Below are positions 16,078 to 24,377 of a DNA stretch of 46,214 nt, in pieces. Each line of letters opens with the position of its first letter. Within the stretch, counting starts at the first letter, position 1. Source of the stretch: Spirochaetales bacterium (lineage in GTDB: Bacteria; Spirochaetota; Spirochaetia; SZUA-6; JAFGRV01); the NCBI GenBank assembly GCA_016928415.1, contig JAFGKU010000228.1, positions 1 through 46,214 on the forward strand, in the 5' to 3' direction. The position numbers and the translations under genes were made by a program. The notes beneath the pieces were generated by a model that was not told the origin of the DNA, did no database searches, and saw only the letters and a list, made by a program, of their open reading frames with translations.

Positions 16078-16785
16078 TTAAGCCGGATTACCGGTGAAGA
16101 ATTGAGAAATCGCCAGATACAATCCAAAAGCGATCATGAAAATACCGAGCAGGAATAAAACGGTATAGTATACCTTCCTGTTTATAAAACGTTTTCCAAA
16201 AAAAACGAGTACGGAGACAGCGAGATACCAGACCAGGTCACCCATTTCGTGCCCGGCAAAAAAGGAAACTACGCCGGGGATGTTCGTGAACGAAATTTCG
16301 TATTTGACCAAAAAAGCGGCGCCTATTGTCGCCCACCAAATCCACCAGTAAGGATTGGACATGGAGACGATAATCCCGCCGATAACTGGATTTCTTGCTA
16401 TTCGACGCGCATCGGCCCGGACAGCCTCTGCCTCCTTGTCCTGTTCCGGAACTTCAAGAAAATCGACGGGTATCTTTTTACGAATAACATCAATAATTAT
16501 GCGGACGCCGAAATAAATCAAAAAAAGACAGCCTATGATACTGACAACAAGAACGACGATTGTATTCTTTAAAAAAAAGGAGAATCCAAACAGGAGAACG
16601 AGCAAAATAGCCGCTTCCAGAAGGGCGTGGCCTCCTATTACGAATAATCCTGTCAGGTAACCCCGTTTTCGTGCCTGGACGGAAGTGATGATCGTATAGA
16701 CGAGCAAGGGACCCGGCGAAAGCGCGCCGGACAGGGCGACTAAAAAAGAAAGCGAGAAGATAGTGATGAATCCGGTAATATCCAT
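16078..16785 (-). CDS. LysE/RhtB-family amino-acid exporter
   Basis: A 235-residue inner-membrane protein of about six helices with the LysE-type opening LSGALSPGPLLVYTI (residues 18-32) and the SMSNPYWWIWWATIGAA segment that matches the conserved N-P-K/Y-x-W motif in the second half. A hydrophilic cytoplasmic linker (residues about 115-145) divides the two halves. Members export lysine, threonine, homoserine lactone or other small amines; substrate unknown. Monocistronic, convergent with the helical unknown. Confidence 0.85.
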   Translation of the reverse strand: MDITGFITIFSLSFLVALSGALSPGPLLVYTIITSVQARKRGYLTGLFVIGGHALLEAAILLVLLFGFSFFLKNTIVVLVVSIIGCLFLIYFGVRIIIDVIRKKIPVDFLEVPEQDKEAEAVRADARRIARNPVIGGIIVSMSNPYWWIWWATIGAAFLVKYEISFTNIPGVVSFFAGHEMGDLVWYLAVSVLVFFGKRFINRKVYYTVLFLLGIFMIAFGLYLAISQFFTGNPA

Positions 16786-16848
16786 AAAATGATTGTTCTC
16801 AGTATATCCGGATTGTGAAATTATTCAAGACGGTAATTCGAACAAGAT

Positions 16849-17709
16849 TCAATAGCCGATTTTGGCGTTCTCTACCTGTTTTTTATTCTCTTCCGCCCGT
16901 TTGATCCGTTCCCTGATCCTGGTGACGGCAAGTATTTCGTCATACATCTGAATGGCATTATCATACTGGCCCAGCATATAATACGCCTGACCCAGGGCAA
17001 AACGGACATCCGTATTCTGACTTTGGCTTTCTCTAATGGGCAGGAAATACTTGATCGCCTCCTCGGGACGGTTTAGTTCGAACATGTAAAGAATGCCTAA
17101 ACCGTACTGGGCATCAAGATGTGAAGGGTTAAGCTGTATTGCTTTTTTATAGTAATTCTCTGCCATGCCAATCCAGCGATCGCCCTGCTTGTCGTTTTTA
17201 TCCGTCTTTATATAGGATTTACCAATATAGGCGGTACAGACAGCCATCTGGTAGAAGAGACTGCCGCTTGCAGGAAAAATGTCCAAAGCTTTCAGCAGAT
17301 AATCATACGCTTTTTTATATATACCGCGATCAATAAGACTCAGCCCCACGGCATTGTAATACACGCCCTCTTCCTTTTGACTGGCCGAATTCAATTCGTC
17401 GGCAGCCGTATCCTCGTCAGGCTGTATGTCTATTGTCTGCCTTAATGTTTCAATCTCAAGGTATTTCTGGGCAATCTTTTCATAAAGCTTTCCCACTTCC
17501 TCAACGGCAGCTACTTTTTTCTGAACCTTTTCCTGATATTGTGACAGAATCGCCTTGATCTCGCTTATCGTCTCGGCAGATACAGGGGCATCATCATACT
17601 TTGGTTCCGACATGGACACCAGGTTTTCCAGGTAGGCCCTGTCTATATTGTCCCTGCATCCAAATGGAAAGAAACACAAAACCACGAGTAAGAATGCCGT
17701 TTTTTTCAT
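16849..17709 (-). CDS. TPR-repeat lipoprotein downstream of motB
   Basis: A 286-residue protein with a lipoprotein signal ending FPFGC18. Residues 55-95 are a charged coiled coil; residues 110-260 carry several tetratricopeptide repeats (GVYYNAVGLSLIDRG, DYLLKALDIFP, YYKKAIQLNPSHLDAQYGLG, LGQAYYMLGQYDNAIQMY). It is predicted to be anchored in a periplasm-facing membrane leaflet as a protein-protein adaptor. Its ATG abuts the motB TAA, so it belongs to the motA-motB operon; a role in stator or flagellar assembly is an inference. Confidence 0.83.
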   Translation of the reverse strand: MKKTAFLLVVLCFFPFGCRDNIDRAYLENLVSMSEPKYDDAPVSAETISEIKAILSQYQEKVQKKVAAVEEVGKLYEKIAQKYLEIETLRQTIDIQPDEDTAADELNSASQKEEGVYYNAVGLSLIDRGIYKKAYDYLLKALDIFPASGSLFYQMAVCTAYIGKSYIKTDKNDKQGDRWIGMAENYYKKAIQLNPSHLDAQYGLGILYMFELNRPEEAIKYFLPIRESQSQNTDVRFALGQAYYMLGQYDNAIQMYDEILAVTRIRERIKRAEENKKQVENAKIGY

Positions 17710-18444
17710 TTACAAATGTCCTTCCGAAAGGATAACAATATCCACGCGCCTGTTGTAGGCCCTGCCTTCTTCCGTTTCATTGGACATAAGGGGAACGGTA
17801 TCAGCCAGACCGGTTACCTGAAACTGCTTTTCATTGACGCCGTATTCCACCAGGTATTTCAAAACGTTTATCGACCGCATGGACGAAAGCTCCCAGTTGG
17901 TCGGGTAAGGACTGCCAGGGTCAGTGGGGATGGAATCCGTGTGGCCTTCTATGCGGAATTTATTATTTTTAAACGCATCGATGGAAAGGAAATTGGCCAC
18001 CTTTTGCAGGATCGGTCGTACCGTTTCAATGTCAATCTCGGCGGAACTGGGCTTGAAAAACGTGTCCGCCGCCAATGAAACAATCAGGCCGCGTTCGTCC
18101 TCCTTAATCCTCACCTTTTTAGAGGTAATCTCCTGCTGGAACATGGCTATGGCAAGTTTCACTGCTTTGCCCGCCTGTTCTCCTTTTTCCATGGAGGGAA
18201 GTGACTGCACGGTATTGCCCAATTCCGTCATTTTACCTTTTTGCAGGGTAAGGCCGCCTTCCTTGGGCCCGATAGCCTTGAAAACACCCAGCATGGCATC
18301 ATTTTTTATGGGATTGTCTTCAGAAAGGGCATATAACAGGATGAAAAAAGTAAGGACGAGGTTGGTCATATCGGCAAAACTTGTCATCCAAGAGGGGGCT
18401 CCCTCATCAACTTTTTTTTGTTTTTTACCGGGCCGGATTGCCAT
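17710..18444 (-). CDS. motB: Flagellar motor stator protein MotB
   Basis: A 244-residue stator subunit. One N-terminal helix carries the proton-accepting Asp25 in SWMTSFADMTNLVLTFFILLYAL, and the C-terminal OmpA-like peptidoglycan-binding domain has IEGHTDSIPTDPGSPYPTNWELSSMRS (family signature). It anchors the stator ring to peptidoglycan. It follows motA by 9 bases. A short Lys-rich N-terminus is cytoplasmic. No fliL, flbD or other flagellar gene is adjacent. Confidence 0.93.
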   Translation of the reverse strand: MAIRPGKKQKKVDEGAPSWMTSFADMTNLVLTFFILLYALSEDNPIKNDAMLGVFKAIGPKEGGLTLQKGKMTELGNTVQSLPSMEKGEQAGKAVKLAIAMFQQEITSKKVRIKEDERGLIVSLAADTFFKPSSAEIDIETVRPILQKVANFLSIDAFKNNKFRIEGHTDSIPTDPGSPYPTNWELSSMRSINVLKYLVEYGVNEKQFQVTGLADTVPLMSNETEEGRAYNRRVDIVILSEGHL

Positions 18445-18453
18445 ATATTGTCC

Positions 18454-19248
18454 TTATTCTCTTATATTTTCCTGCCTGATAGTTTCCCTTCTCTCGGGAG
18501 GCAGGAATGCAAGAAGTTTTTCTTCAAGAATTCTCGGGTTATCACCGGACTGGATGGCCAAAACCCCTTCGATCATGATTTCCTTGACCAGGGTTTCTTC
18601 TTTATTTCTCTCCTCAAGCCTTCTCCTGAACGGAAGGAGGAACAAATAGGCAAGAACAGCACCATAAAGGGTGGTCAACAGGGCCTGGGCCATACCGGAA
18701 CCAATCGCCGACTTATCTTCAAGACGTACCAACATGGCAACGAGTCCCATCAGGGTGCCGATCATGCCGAACGCCGGTGCCGTTTTCCCCCAGTCATCGA
18801 AAAGGCTGCTGCCCTTTTCATGTCGTTCCTCAATTTTATTCAGCTCCGTAAATAAAACTGTTTTGATGATTTCAGGATCAGTACCGTCCACGACAAGCTG
18901 GATTCCCTGCCTTAGAAAATCATCTTCGATGGATTCAAGATCATCCTCAAGCGCCAGAATACCATCGCGCCTTGCCTTTTCGGAAAAAGCGACAAGCTGG
19001 GTAATAATACGTTCTTCCTCGAACTTGGGAACAAAAAAGATGATCCCCAGGAACCTGGGAATATTGAGAATATGATTCAATGGGTGAGTTATCATCATTG
19101 CACCGAATGATCCTCCGATGGTGATGAAAACAGATGACAGGTTCATGTAGACGGTAACATCCGCACCATTCACAACAATTCCGATTACAACACATGCCGC
19201 GCCAAAAAGGGCACCGAGGACGGATCCAATATCAAGGGATCTCTGCAT
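18454..19248 (-). CDS. motA: Flagellar motor stator protein MotA
   Basis: A 264-residue four-helix stator subunit. The conserved proton-channel Pro is P158 in GKTAPAFGMIGTLMGL, and the cytoplasmic loop carries the KARRDGILALEDD motif whose Arg/Glu pair meets FliG. Its opening (SLDIGSVLGALFGAACVVIGI) fits spirochaete MotA. The ATG has GGAG upstream. It is the first gene of motA-motB-TPR lipoprotein. No sigma-28 promoter was recognised in the 229 bases before it. Confidence 0.94.
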   Translation of the reverse strand: MQRSLDIGSVLGALFGAACVVIGIVVNGADVTVYMNLSSVFITIGGSFGAMMITHPLNHILNIPRFLGIIFFVPKFEEERIITQLVAFSEKARRDGILALEDDLESIEDDFLRQGIQLVVDGTDPEIIKTVLFTELNKIEERHEKGSSLFDDWGKTAPAFGMIGTLMGLVAMLVRLEDKSAIGSGMAQALLTTLYGAVLAYLFLLPFRRRLEERNKEETLVKEIMIEGVLAIQSGDNPRILEEKLLAFLPPERRETIRQENIRE

Positions 19249-19412
19249 AGTTTACGGCTCCTTAAACATAATGATAGGGCTTTGGATACCTGCCGTCAAG
19301 CAGGTCCCTCCCCATAATATATTACTCAATGTATTACAAAATCTATTACTTTAACTATCGTCCATTCCATGACTTACTTAATACATTATTTTGAGCGGAA
19401 TCAAGCCCCGTC

Positions 19413-19441
19413 TTGACAAATTTGACATATCTGACAATACT
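19413..19441 (+). promoter_or_regulatory. Predicted thrS promoter with 9-bp iterated TGACA
   Basis: TTGACA (19413-19418), a 17-base spacer and AATACT (19436-19441) would start transcription near 19448. TGACA occurs at 19414, 19423 and 19432, with TGGACA at 19441, an exact 9-base period overlapping the promoter. It supports the start of thrS at 19478. Confidence 0.5.
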
Positions 19442-19477
19442 GGACAGCATCAACCTACCTGCAGTTTGGAGGAAAAA

Positions 19478-21220
19478 ATGGCAGACCGGCAAAACGGAGA
19501 TTTAGCTTCGATAAGACATTCCATTTCACATATCATGGCAGAAGCAGTGCTGCAAATGTTTCCGGAGGCTAAAATAGCGATCGGACCCGCCATTGAAAAT
19601 GGTTTTTACTATGATTTTGACCTTCCGAGGGCCCTGAAACCGGAAGATTTAACCGATATTGAAGAAAAAATGAAAGAAATCATCAAGGGGAACCATGATT
19701 TCGTTAAAAAAGTGATTTCAAAAGAAGTAGCATTAAAACTATTTAAAAGCCAGCCGTTCAAGGTTGAACTGATAAATGAATTACCTGAAAACGAAGAAAT
19801 CTCAATCTATACCCAGAATTCCTTTACCGACCTTTGCCGGGGGCCCCATGTGGCCAACACAAACGAACTGGACCCCGGTTCGTTTAAACTGCTTTCCATT
19901 GCCGGTGCGTACTGGCGGGGGGATGAAAAAAACAAAATGCTGCAGCGTATCTACGGAACGGCCTGGAAAACGGCCAAGGACCTCCGCACCCATCTGAACT
20001 GGCTGGCCGAAGTTGAAAAACGCGACCACAGAAAGCTGGGCAAGGAGCTGGACCTTTTCTCCCTTCATGAAGAAGCAGGTGCCGGCCTCGTATACTGGCA
20101 CCCCAAAGGTGCCCGGATCAGATCGACAATCGAGGATTTTTGGCGAAAAGAGCATTTCAGGGACGGATACGAGCTTCTTTACACACCCCATATCGGGAAA
20201 TCATGGCTCTGGGAAAAATCCGGACACCTCGGTTTTTACAGCGAAAACATGTACGCCCCGTTGAACATCGACGACCAGGATTACTATATCAAACCGATGA
20301 ACTGCCCGTTCCATATACTGATCTATAAAACCGCCATAAGGTCGTACAGGGATCTTCCCCTGCGGTGGGCGGAACTCGGTACCGTCTACCGGTACGAACG
20401 TTCCGGCGTCCTCCACGGCCTTTTAAGGGTTCGCGGATTCACACAGGATGATGCCCATATCATCTGTACCCCCGACCAGATCGAGGATGAAATCAGGAAC
20501 GTACTGCGGTTCTCCTTGAAGATTTGGGACGCCTTCAAGTTCAAGGACATCAAGGCTTATCTTGCCACACGTCCGGAAGGGAGCGTCGGCGAGGAAGCCC
20601 GGTGGGAACAGGCCACAGAATCCCTTAAAAAAGCCATCGGCAAGGAAAACCTGGAATACACGATTGATGAAGGCGGCGGCGCCTTCTACGGACCCAAGAT
20701 TGACCTGAAGGTAAGGGACGCGATCGGAAGGGAATGGCAGATGTCCACCATCCAGTTCGACTTCAACGAACCGGAACGGTTTGACATGAAATTCATGGAC
20801 AATGACGGCACGGAAAAGCGGCCATACATGGTCCACAGGGCCCTGTTCGGTTCCCTCGAAAGGTTTTTCGGTGTGCTGATTGAGAATTACGCCGGTGCCT
20901 TCCCGGTCTGGATTGCCCCGGTCCAGGTGATGGTCATTCCCGTTGCCCACACCCTTGACGAGTATGCCGGTAATCTCCGCAAACAATTGCTGGAACAGGA
21001 AATCAGGGTGGAAGCGGATTTAAGCGACAACAGGATGAACGCCAAGATCCGGACCGCCCAGCAGCAGAAAATACCCTACATGCTGATTGTCGGCGAAAAA
21101 GAGGAAAAAGAGGGTGCCGTTTCCGTACGAACCCGGACCGGTGAACAGAAAAACATGATGAAAACGGAAGAATTTATCGAATTTATCAAGGGGAAGATTG
21201 AAACTAAAGATTTGATTTAG
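19478..21220 (+). CDS. thrS: Threonine--tRNA ligase without TGS domain
   Basis: A 580-residue synthetase that charges tRNA-Thr. It opens directly with the editing domain: H14-x3-H18 (RHSISH) and the DLCRGPHV Cys/His pair remove mischarged serine. The class II core has the zinc-binding Cys of MNCPFH, the GVLHGLLRVRGFTQDDAH motif 2 and YMVHRALFGSLERFFG motif 3, followed by the anticodon-binding domain (APVQVMVIPV ... MLIVGEKE). The usual N-terminal TGS domain is absent. ATG 19478 has GGAGG five bases upstream; an in-frame TTG at 19391 precedes the likely promoter and adds no domain. No T-box leader is possible in so short a leader. Confidence 0.95.
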   Translation: MADRQNGDLASIRHSISHIMAEAVLQMFPEAKIAIGPAIENGFYYDFDLPRALKPEDLTDIEEKMKEIIKGNHDFVKKVISKEVALKLFKSQPFKVELINELPENEEISIYTQNSFTDLCRGPHVANTNELDPGSFKLLSIAGAYWRGDEKNKMLQRIYGTAWKTAKDLRTHLNWLAEVEKRDHRKLGKELDLFSLHEEAGAGLVYWHPKGARIRSTIEDFWRKEHFRDGYELLYTPHIGKSWLWEKSGHLGFYSENMYAPLNIDDQDYYIKPMNCPFHILIYKTAIRSYRDLPLRWAELGTVYRYERSGVLHGLLRVRGFTQDDAHIICTPDQIEDEIRNVLRFSLKIWDAFKFKDIKAYLATRPEGSVGEEARWEQATESLKKAIGKENLEYTIDEGGGAFYGPKIDLKVRDAIGREWQMSTIQFDFNEPERFDMKFMDNDGTEKRPYMVHRALFGSLERFFGVLIENYAGAFPVWIAPVQVMVIPVAHTLDEYAGNLRKQLLEQEIRVEADLSDNRMNAKIRTAQQQKIPYMLIVGEKEEKEGAVSVRTRTGEQKNMMKTEEFIEFIKGKIETKDLI

Positions 21221-21332
21221 AATTCCGTACATTGGGTAAATAAATTTAACTAAAAGCACAATTAATATTATTCAGAATATGAATGATATCCATTCAAGCC
21301 ATGAATTAAAATCCAGGAAACGATCACTTTTC

Positions 21333-21362
21333 AAAAAAAAAGGCCTTCCGAAATGGAAGGCC
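21333..21362 (-). terminator. Rho-independent terminator of the lipoprotein gene
   Basis: GGCCTTCC-ATTTC-GGAAGGCC on the minus strand (21342-21362) is an 8-bp stem with a 5-base loop, followed by a U-run from the A-stretch at 21333-21341. It ends the leftward lipoprotein transcript and may also slow rightward thrS transcription, though the plus strand lacks a good T-run after the stem. Confidence 0.85.
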
Positions 21363-21393
21363 GATACAGACATCTGCAATTTTTTTATTTGCT

Positions 21394-22179
21394 TTATTCC
21401 CATTCTATGTTAATTTCAATACCGGTAGGTGTACTCCCGGCTATGATTTCAACACTCGCCGGGAATTGCTCATCGCCAAGGCTCGTATTAAGATAGGATT
21501 GATGAATATAGTCATGATTGGCCCCTCGGGGAATAAGATATTTGGAGTATTCATCATCAAAAGCAAAAACGTATTGATAAAAAATCAAATCCTGAGTAGT
21601 CGGCTGGCTGGGTGCCGTGTAACTCACTGAATAAATGCCGTCGGCATCCCCATCACTCAATAATCCGAAAGTTGAATTTAACTGATCCACTTTAACCACC
21701 GGTGTTCTGGTGTCAATTGTGGGAGTTACCTCTATCAGGTATTCAGTCGAACAACTCATCTGTGCCGGAATATTGTGACTAACCTCATAAGTTACATATT
21801 TTAAGGTAAGCGTAACATCAGTCACCATGTTTTCATAAACGACGATATCCTCAACATAACCGGTTGCGAGCATCAGGTAATTATATTCCGCAAGACACAA
21901 AATTTTATAAGTTCCAGCCACAACATAAAGTTCCGCCGTTGAAGCTGTATCCGTTAATGTTGCGGTATATGTTTCATCCGCATTGTAAGCATAAATCTTG
22001 AAATTATTGGCCTTTTCTCTGATTGTGACCGGGTCAACACTCTTACTTGAAGGCAATGAAATCCGGATAATTCCCGTTTCCTCTGCAGGCGGTTTACCAC
22101 CATTTATTATATTACCCTGGTCACAGCTGACAAAAAGCAATATAAACGATAGAACAAATAAAAATACTAATTTCTTCAT
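21394..22179 (-). CDS. Lipoprotein of unknown function
   Basis: A 261-residue protein with a lipoprotein signal (KKLVFLFVLSFILLFVSC19), then a Gly/Pro-rich linker (NGGKPPAEETG). The remainder is beta-rich with Val/Thr/Tyr alternation, consistent with one or two Ig-like or cupin-like surface domains: a first domain about 40-150 (PVTIREKANNFKIYAYN ... TDVTLTLKYVTYEV) and a second with an EYLIEVTPTIDTRTPVVKV segment. No family is recognised. An in-frame ATG at 22272 would add 31 non-signal residues; the ATG at 22179 has AAAGGAG upstream and fits the signal peptide. Confidence 0.78.
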   Translation of the reverse strand: MKKLVFLFVLSFILLFVSCDQGNIINGGKPPAEETGIIRISLPSSKSVDPVTIREKANNFKIYAYNADETYTATLTDTASTAELYVVAGTYKILCLAEYNYLMLATGYVEDIVVYENMVTDVTLTLKYVTYEVSHNIPAQMSCSTEYLIEVTPTIDTRTPVVKVDQLNSTFGLLSDGDADGIYSVSYTAPSQPTTQDLIFYQYVFAFDDEYSKYLIPRGANHDYIHQSYLNTSLGDEQFPASVEIIAGSTPTGIEINIEWE

Positions 22180-22432
22180 AATACACTCCTTTATTTTAAT
22201 TATTTCAGGCAGGGAATCTCTTTGATTATTAATATAATTATGCCAATAATAATTAATAGGTCTTCGCAGCACTAAAGTTGCTAATATTCATATATCATAA
22301 ATTCTCAAAAAGTGCAATGACTTATTCTATAAATATAATGATTTTCCAATATGATTTCACATACCCTCAATTTTACCTCCCAGCTTGACCTTTTCACGGT
22401 AAAGGGTATACTTCGGAAAGAAAGGGGTGCAT

Positions 22433-23209
22433 ATGAATTTAACCATTGCCTATTTTTCAGGGACGGGAAATTCGCGGTTTATCGCGGAAAATCTCATAGA
22501 AAAGCTTCCAGACGCAGAACTTGTGCCCATTGTCAAGGTTCTCAAGGACAAAATCCCAATCTCAGGGAAACTGGGTATTGTCTGTCCTGTATACATGCAC
22601 AGGCTTCCGCATATTGTCTGCGATTTTATTGAATCCCTGGATAATATTCCCTATCTCTTTCTGGTCGGTGTCAATGCCGGTGAAATCGGGAAGGTTTTTT
22701 CCCTGACACGTGAATTGATAAAGCAAAAAAACATCCATTTCCAGGCGGGCTTCAGCGTCAGGATGCCAAGCAATTATCTACCGTTCGGCGAGGCTGTTTC
22801 CGGAGAGGAACGGGAAGCATTGTATGAAAAAGCCTTAGAAAAAACAAAAGTCATAGCTGAAACGGTCGGTAAAAACGGGAGTTTCTTTGACAGGGAAAAT
22901 TCTTTTTTCAAGACACGGATTCACCCCGGCCTGATGTATTCAATGGGGTATAAATTCATTCAATTCCTGGATAAAAGTTTCTCCGCCGGTCCGGAGTGCA
23001 ATGCCTGTTCACTCTGTGCCGACATTTGCCCGGTCGACAATATCGAAATGCAGGATGGCAAACCTGTCTGGAAAAAACACTGCCAGCAATGTCTTGCCTG
23101 CCTCAATTACTGTCCCAGGGACGCCATTCAATACGGGAAATCTACATTCGGGCTCTCAAGGTACCATCACCCGAAGGTATCGGCGAAAAAATTAATGGAA
23201 CAAAAATAG
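22433..23209 (+). CDS. EFR1-family flavodoxin-ferredoxin protein
   Basis: A 258-residue fusion: an N-terminal flavodoxin-like domain with the phosphate loop YFSGTGNSRFIAE (about residues 6-18), then two 4Fe-4S ferredoxin clusters (CNACSLCADICP and CQQCLACLNYCP, about residues 197-232). These EFR1-type proteins are cytoplasmic electron carriers or reductases of unsettled partner, common in anaerobes. The GTG two codons upstream is ignored in favour of the ATG spaced from AAAGG. It precedes the SMUG1-type gene by 3 bases and is probably co-transcribed. Confidence 0.87.
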   Translation: MNLTIAYFSGTGNSRFIAENLIEKLPDAELVPIVKVLKDKIPISGKLGIVCPVYMHRLPHIVCDFIESLDNIPYLFLVGVNAGEIGKVFSLTRELIKQKNIHFQAGFSVRMPSNYLPFGEAVSGEEREALYEKALEKTKVIAETVGKNGSFFDRENSFFKTRIHPGLMYSMGYKFIQFLDKSFSAGPECNACSLCADICPVDNIEMQDGKPVWKKHCQQCLACLNYCPRDAIQYGKSTFGLSRYHHPKVSAKKLMEQK

Positions 23210-23212
23210 ATA

Positions 23213-24037
23213 ATGGTCCATTCCCCTCTTGTTCAAAGCCAGAAGGAATTCAGGAAAGAAATTGACAGGCTGTCGTTTTCCCTGCCCGTCACCCACGTAT
23301 ACAATCCCATAGGTTACGCATGGGAGCCGTATAAAATGTACCTTTCAAAATACGGTGGAGGAACAAAAATGGCCGTGTTTCTGGGGATGAATCCGGGACC
23401 GTGGGGAATGGTGCAAACGGGAATACCGTTCGGGGAAATCAATGCAGTCACGAACTGGCTGGCGATTTCCGGGAAGGTAGCCAAGCCTCCCCGGCTTCAC
23501 CCAAAACGGCCGATAGACGGCTTTTCCTGTTCCCGTCATGAAATCAGCGGGCTCCGTCTATGGGGCCTGTTCAGGAACCGCTACCAAACAGCCGGCCGTT
23601 TTTTCAAAAAGCACTTTGTTCTTAATTACTGTCCGCTTGCTTTCTTTGATGAGAAGGGTAAAAACATCACTCCGGATAAATTATCAGCAAATGAAAGCAA
23701 TGCTCTTTTGAATTTATGCGACCTGTTTCTTGTCCGGGCTCTTTGTATTATCCAACCCCGGTTTGTGGTTGGAATAGGACGGTTTGCCGAGTCCAGGATT
23801 GTTCAGGCAATAAAAACTTATATAAAAAAACAGGCCCATAAAATAAATCAAACCGCCAGGTGGGATCCGGAAAAAATTACCGTGGCCCACATTCTTCATC
23901 CAAGCCCCGCCAGTCCCGCTGCCAACCGCGGATGGGAAGAGAAGGCGACACGGCAGTTGATTGAACAGGGGGTTTGGAAGGAATCAGAAGTCAGGATTCA
24001 GAAATCAGTAGAGAGAAGGGGGCGGTGTGACTTTTGA
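23213..24037 (+). CDS. SMUG1-type single-strand-selective uracil-DNA glycosylase
   Basis: A 274-residue protein strongly matching the SMUG1 family: motif 1 GMNPGPWGMVQTGIPFG with catalytic-site N60, a HPKRPIDGF segment, FVLNYCPL, VVGIGRFAE, and motif 2 HPSPASPAANRGW with H229. SMUG1 removes uracil and 5-hydroxymethyluracil from DNA and is common in animals but patchy in bacteria. Residues after about 255 are a poorly conserved tail (KESEVRIQKSVERRGRC) that may be read-through extension. It overlaps the next gene by 11 bases and sits just after the EFR1-type gene. Confidence 0.9.
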   Translation: MVHSPLVQSQKEFRKEIDRLSFSLPVTHVYNPIGYAWEPYKMYLSKYGGGTKMAVFLGMNPGPWGMVQTGIPFGEINAVTNWLAISGKVAKPPRLHPKRPIDGFSCSRHEISGLRLWGLFRNRYQTAGRFFKKHFVLNYCPLAFFDEKGKNITPDKLSANESNALLNLCDLFLVRALCIIQPRFVVGIGRFAESRIVQAIKTYIKKQAHKINQTARWDPEKITVAHILHPSPASPAANRGWEEKATRQLIEQGVWKESEVRIQKSVERRGRCDF

Positions 24038-24317
24038 TGATTTGTATTCGCGTTACAGATGGATTCCGATACCTCATTGCCCCGGCAGGTTTGTTTTGCG
24101 TGGCGGGGGGATGGATAAAACTCCAGAAGAACTGGTTGACAATCAATACAAATCGAATAAATATCATTCTTCAAACGCAATGGATCCTGTTCTGATAATT
24201 AAGCTGGATGAAGGCGGAATTATTTCTTATAAAAAAGATACCGGTGAATACATTCATACACTGAATACGGAAACGGGATTTCTGAGAAAATTACACGATC
24301 TGGGTTTTGAATTATAA
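24027..24317 (+). CDS. Small conserved-looking protein, 96 aa
   Basis: A soluble 96-residue protein starting with GTG inside the end of the SMUG1 gene (11-base overlap) with AAGGGGG upstream. It has the appearance of a compact conserved domain: RYRWIPIPHCPGRFVLRGG, then DPVLIIKLDEGGIISYKK and HTLNTETGFLRKLHDLG. I know no assigned function. Its coupling to the glycosylase may reflect only transcription. Confidence 0.7.
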   Translation: MTFDDLYSRYRWIPIPHCPGRFVLRGGGMDKTPEELVDNQYKSNKYHSSNAMDPVLIIKLDEGGIISYKKDTGEYIHTLNTETGFLRKLHDLGFEL

Positions 24318-24377
24318 CTTGATGCTTTATAGATAATGTTCCATAATGTCAAAACAGTTATTATAAGGGGGGGGTAT

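Noticed and set aside
19288..19305. ACCTGC-loop-GCAGGT hairpin upstream of motA as terminator
   Set aside because: There is no U-run after the stem on either strand; left as an unexplained minor hairpin.
19391..19477. N-terminal extension of thrS beginning at TTG 19391
   Set aside because: It would lie across the predicted promoter, has no SD site and adds no TGS domain; ATG 19478 has GGAGG.
19449..19477. T-box riboswitch in front of thrS
   Set aside because: The predicted leader is only about 30 bases, far too short for a T-box.
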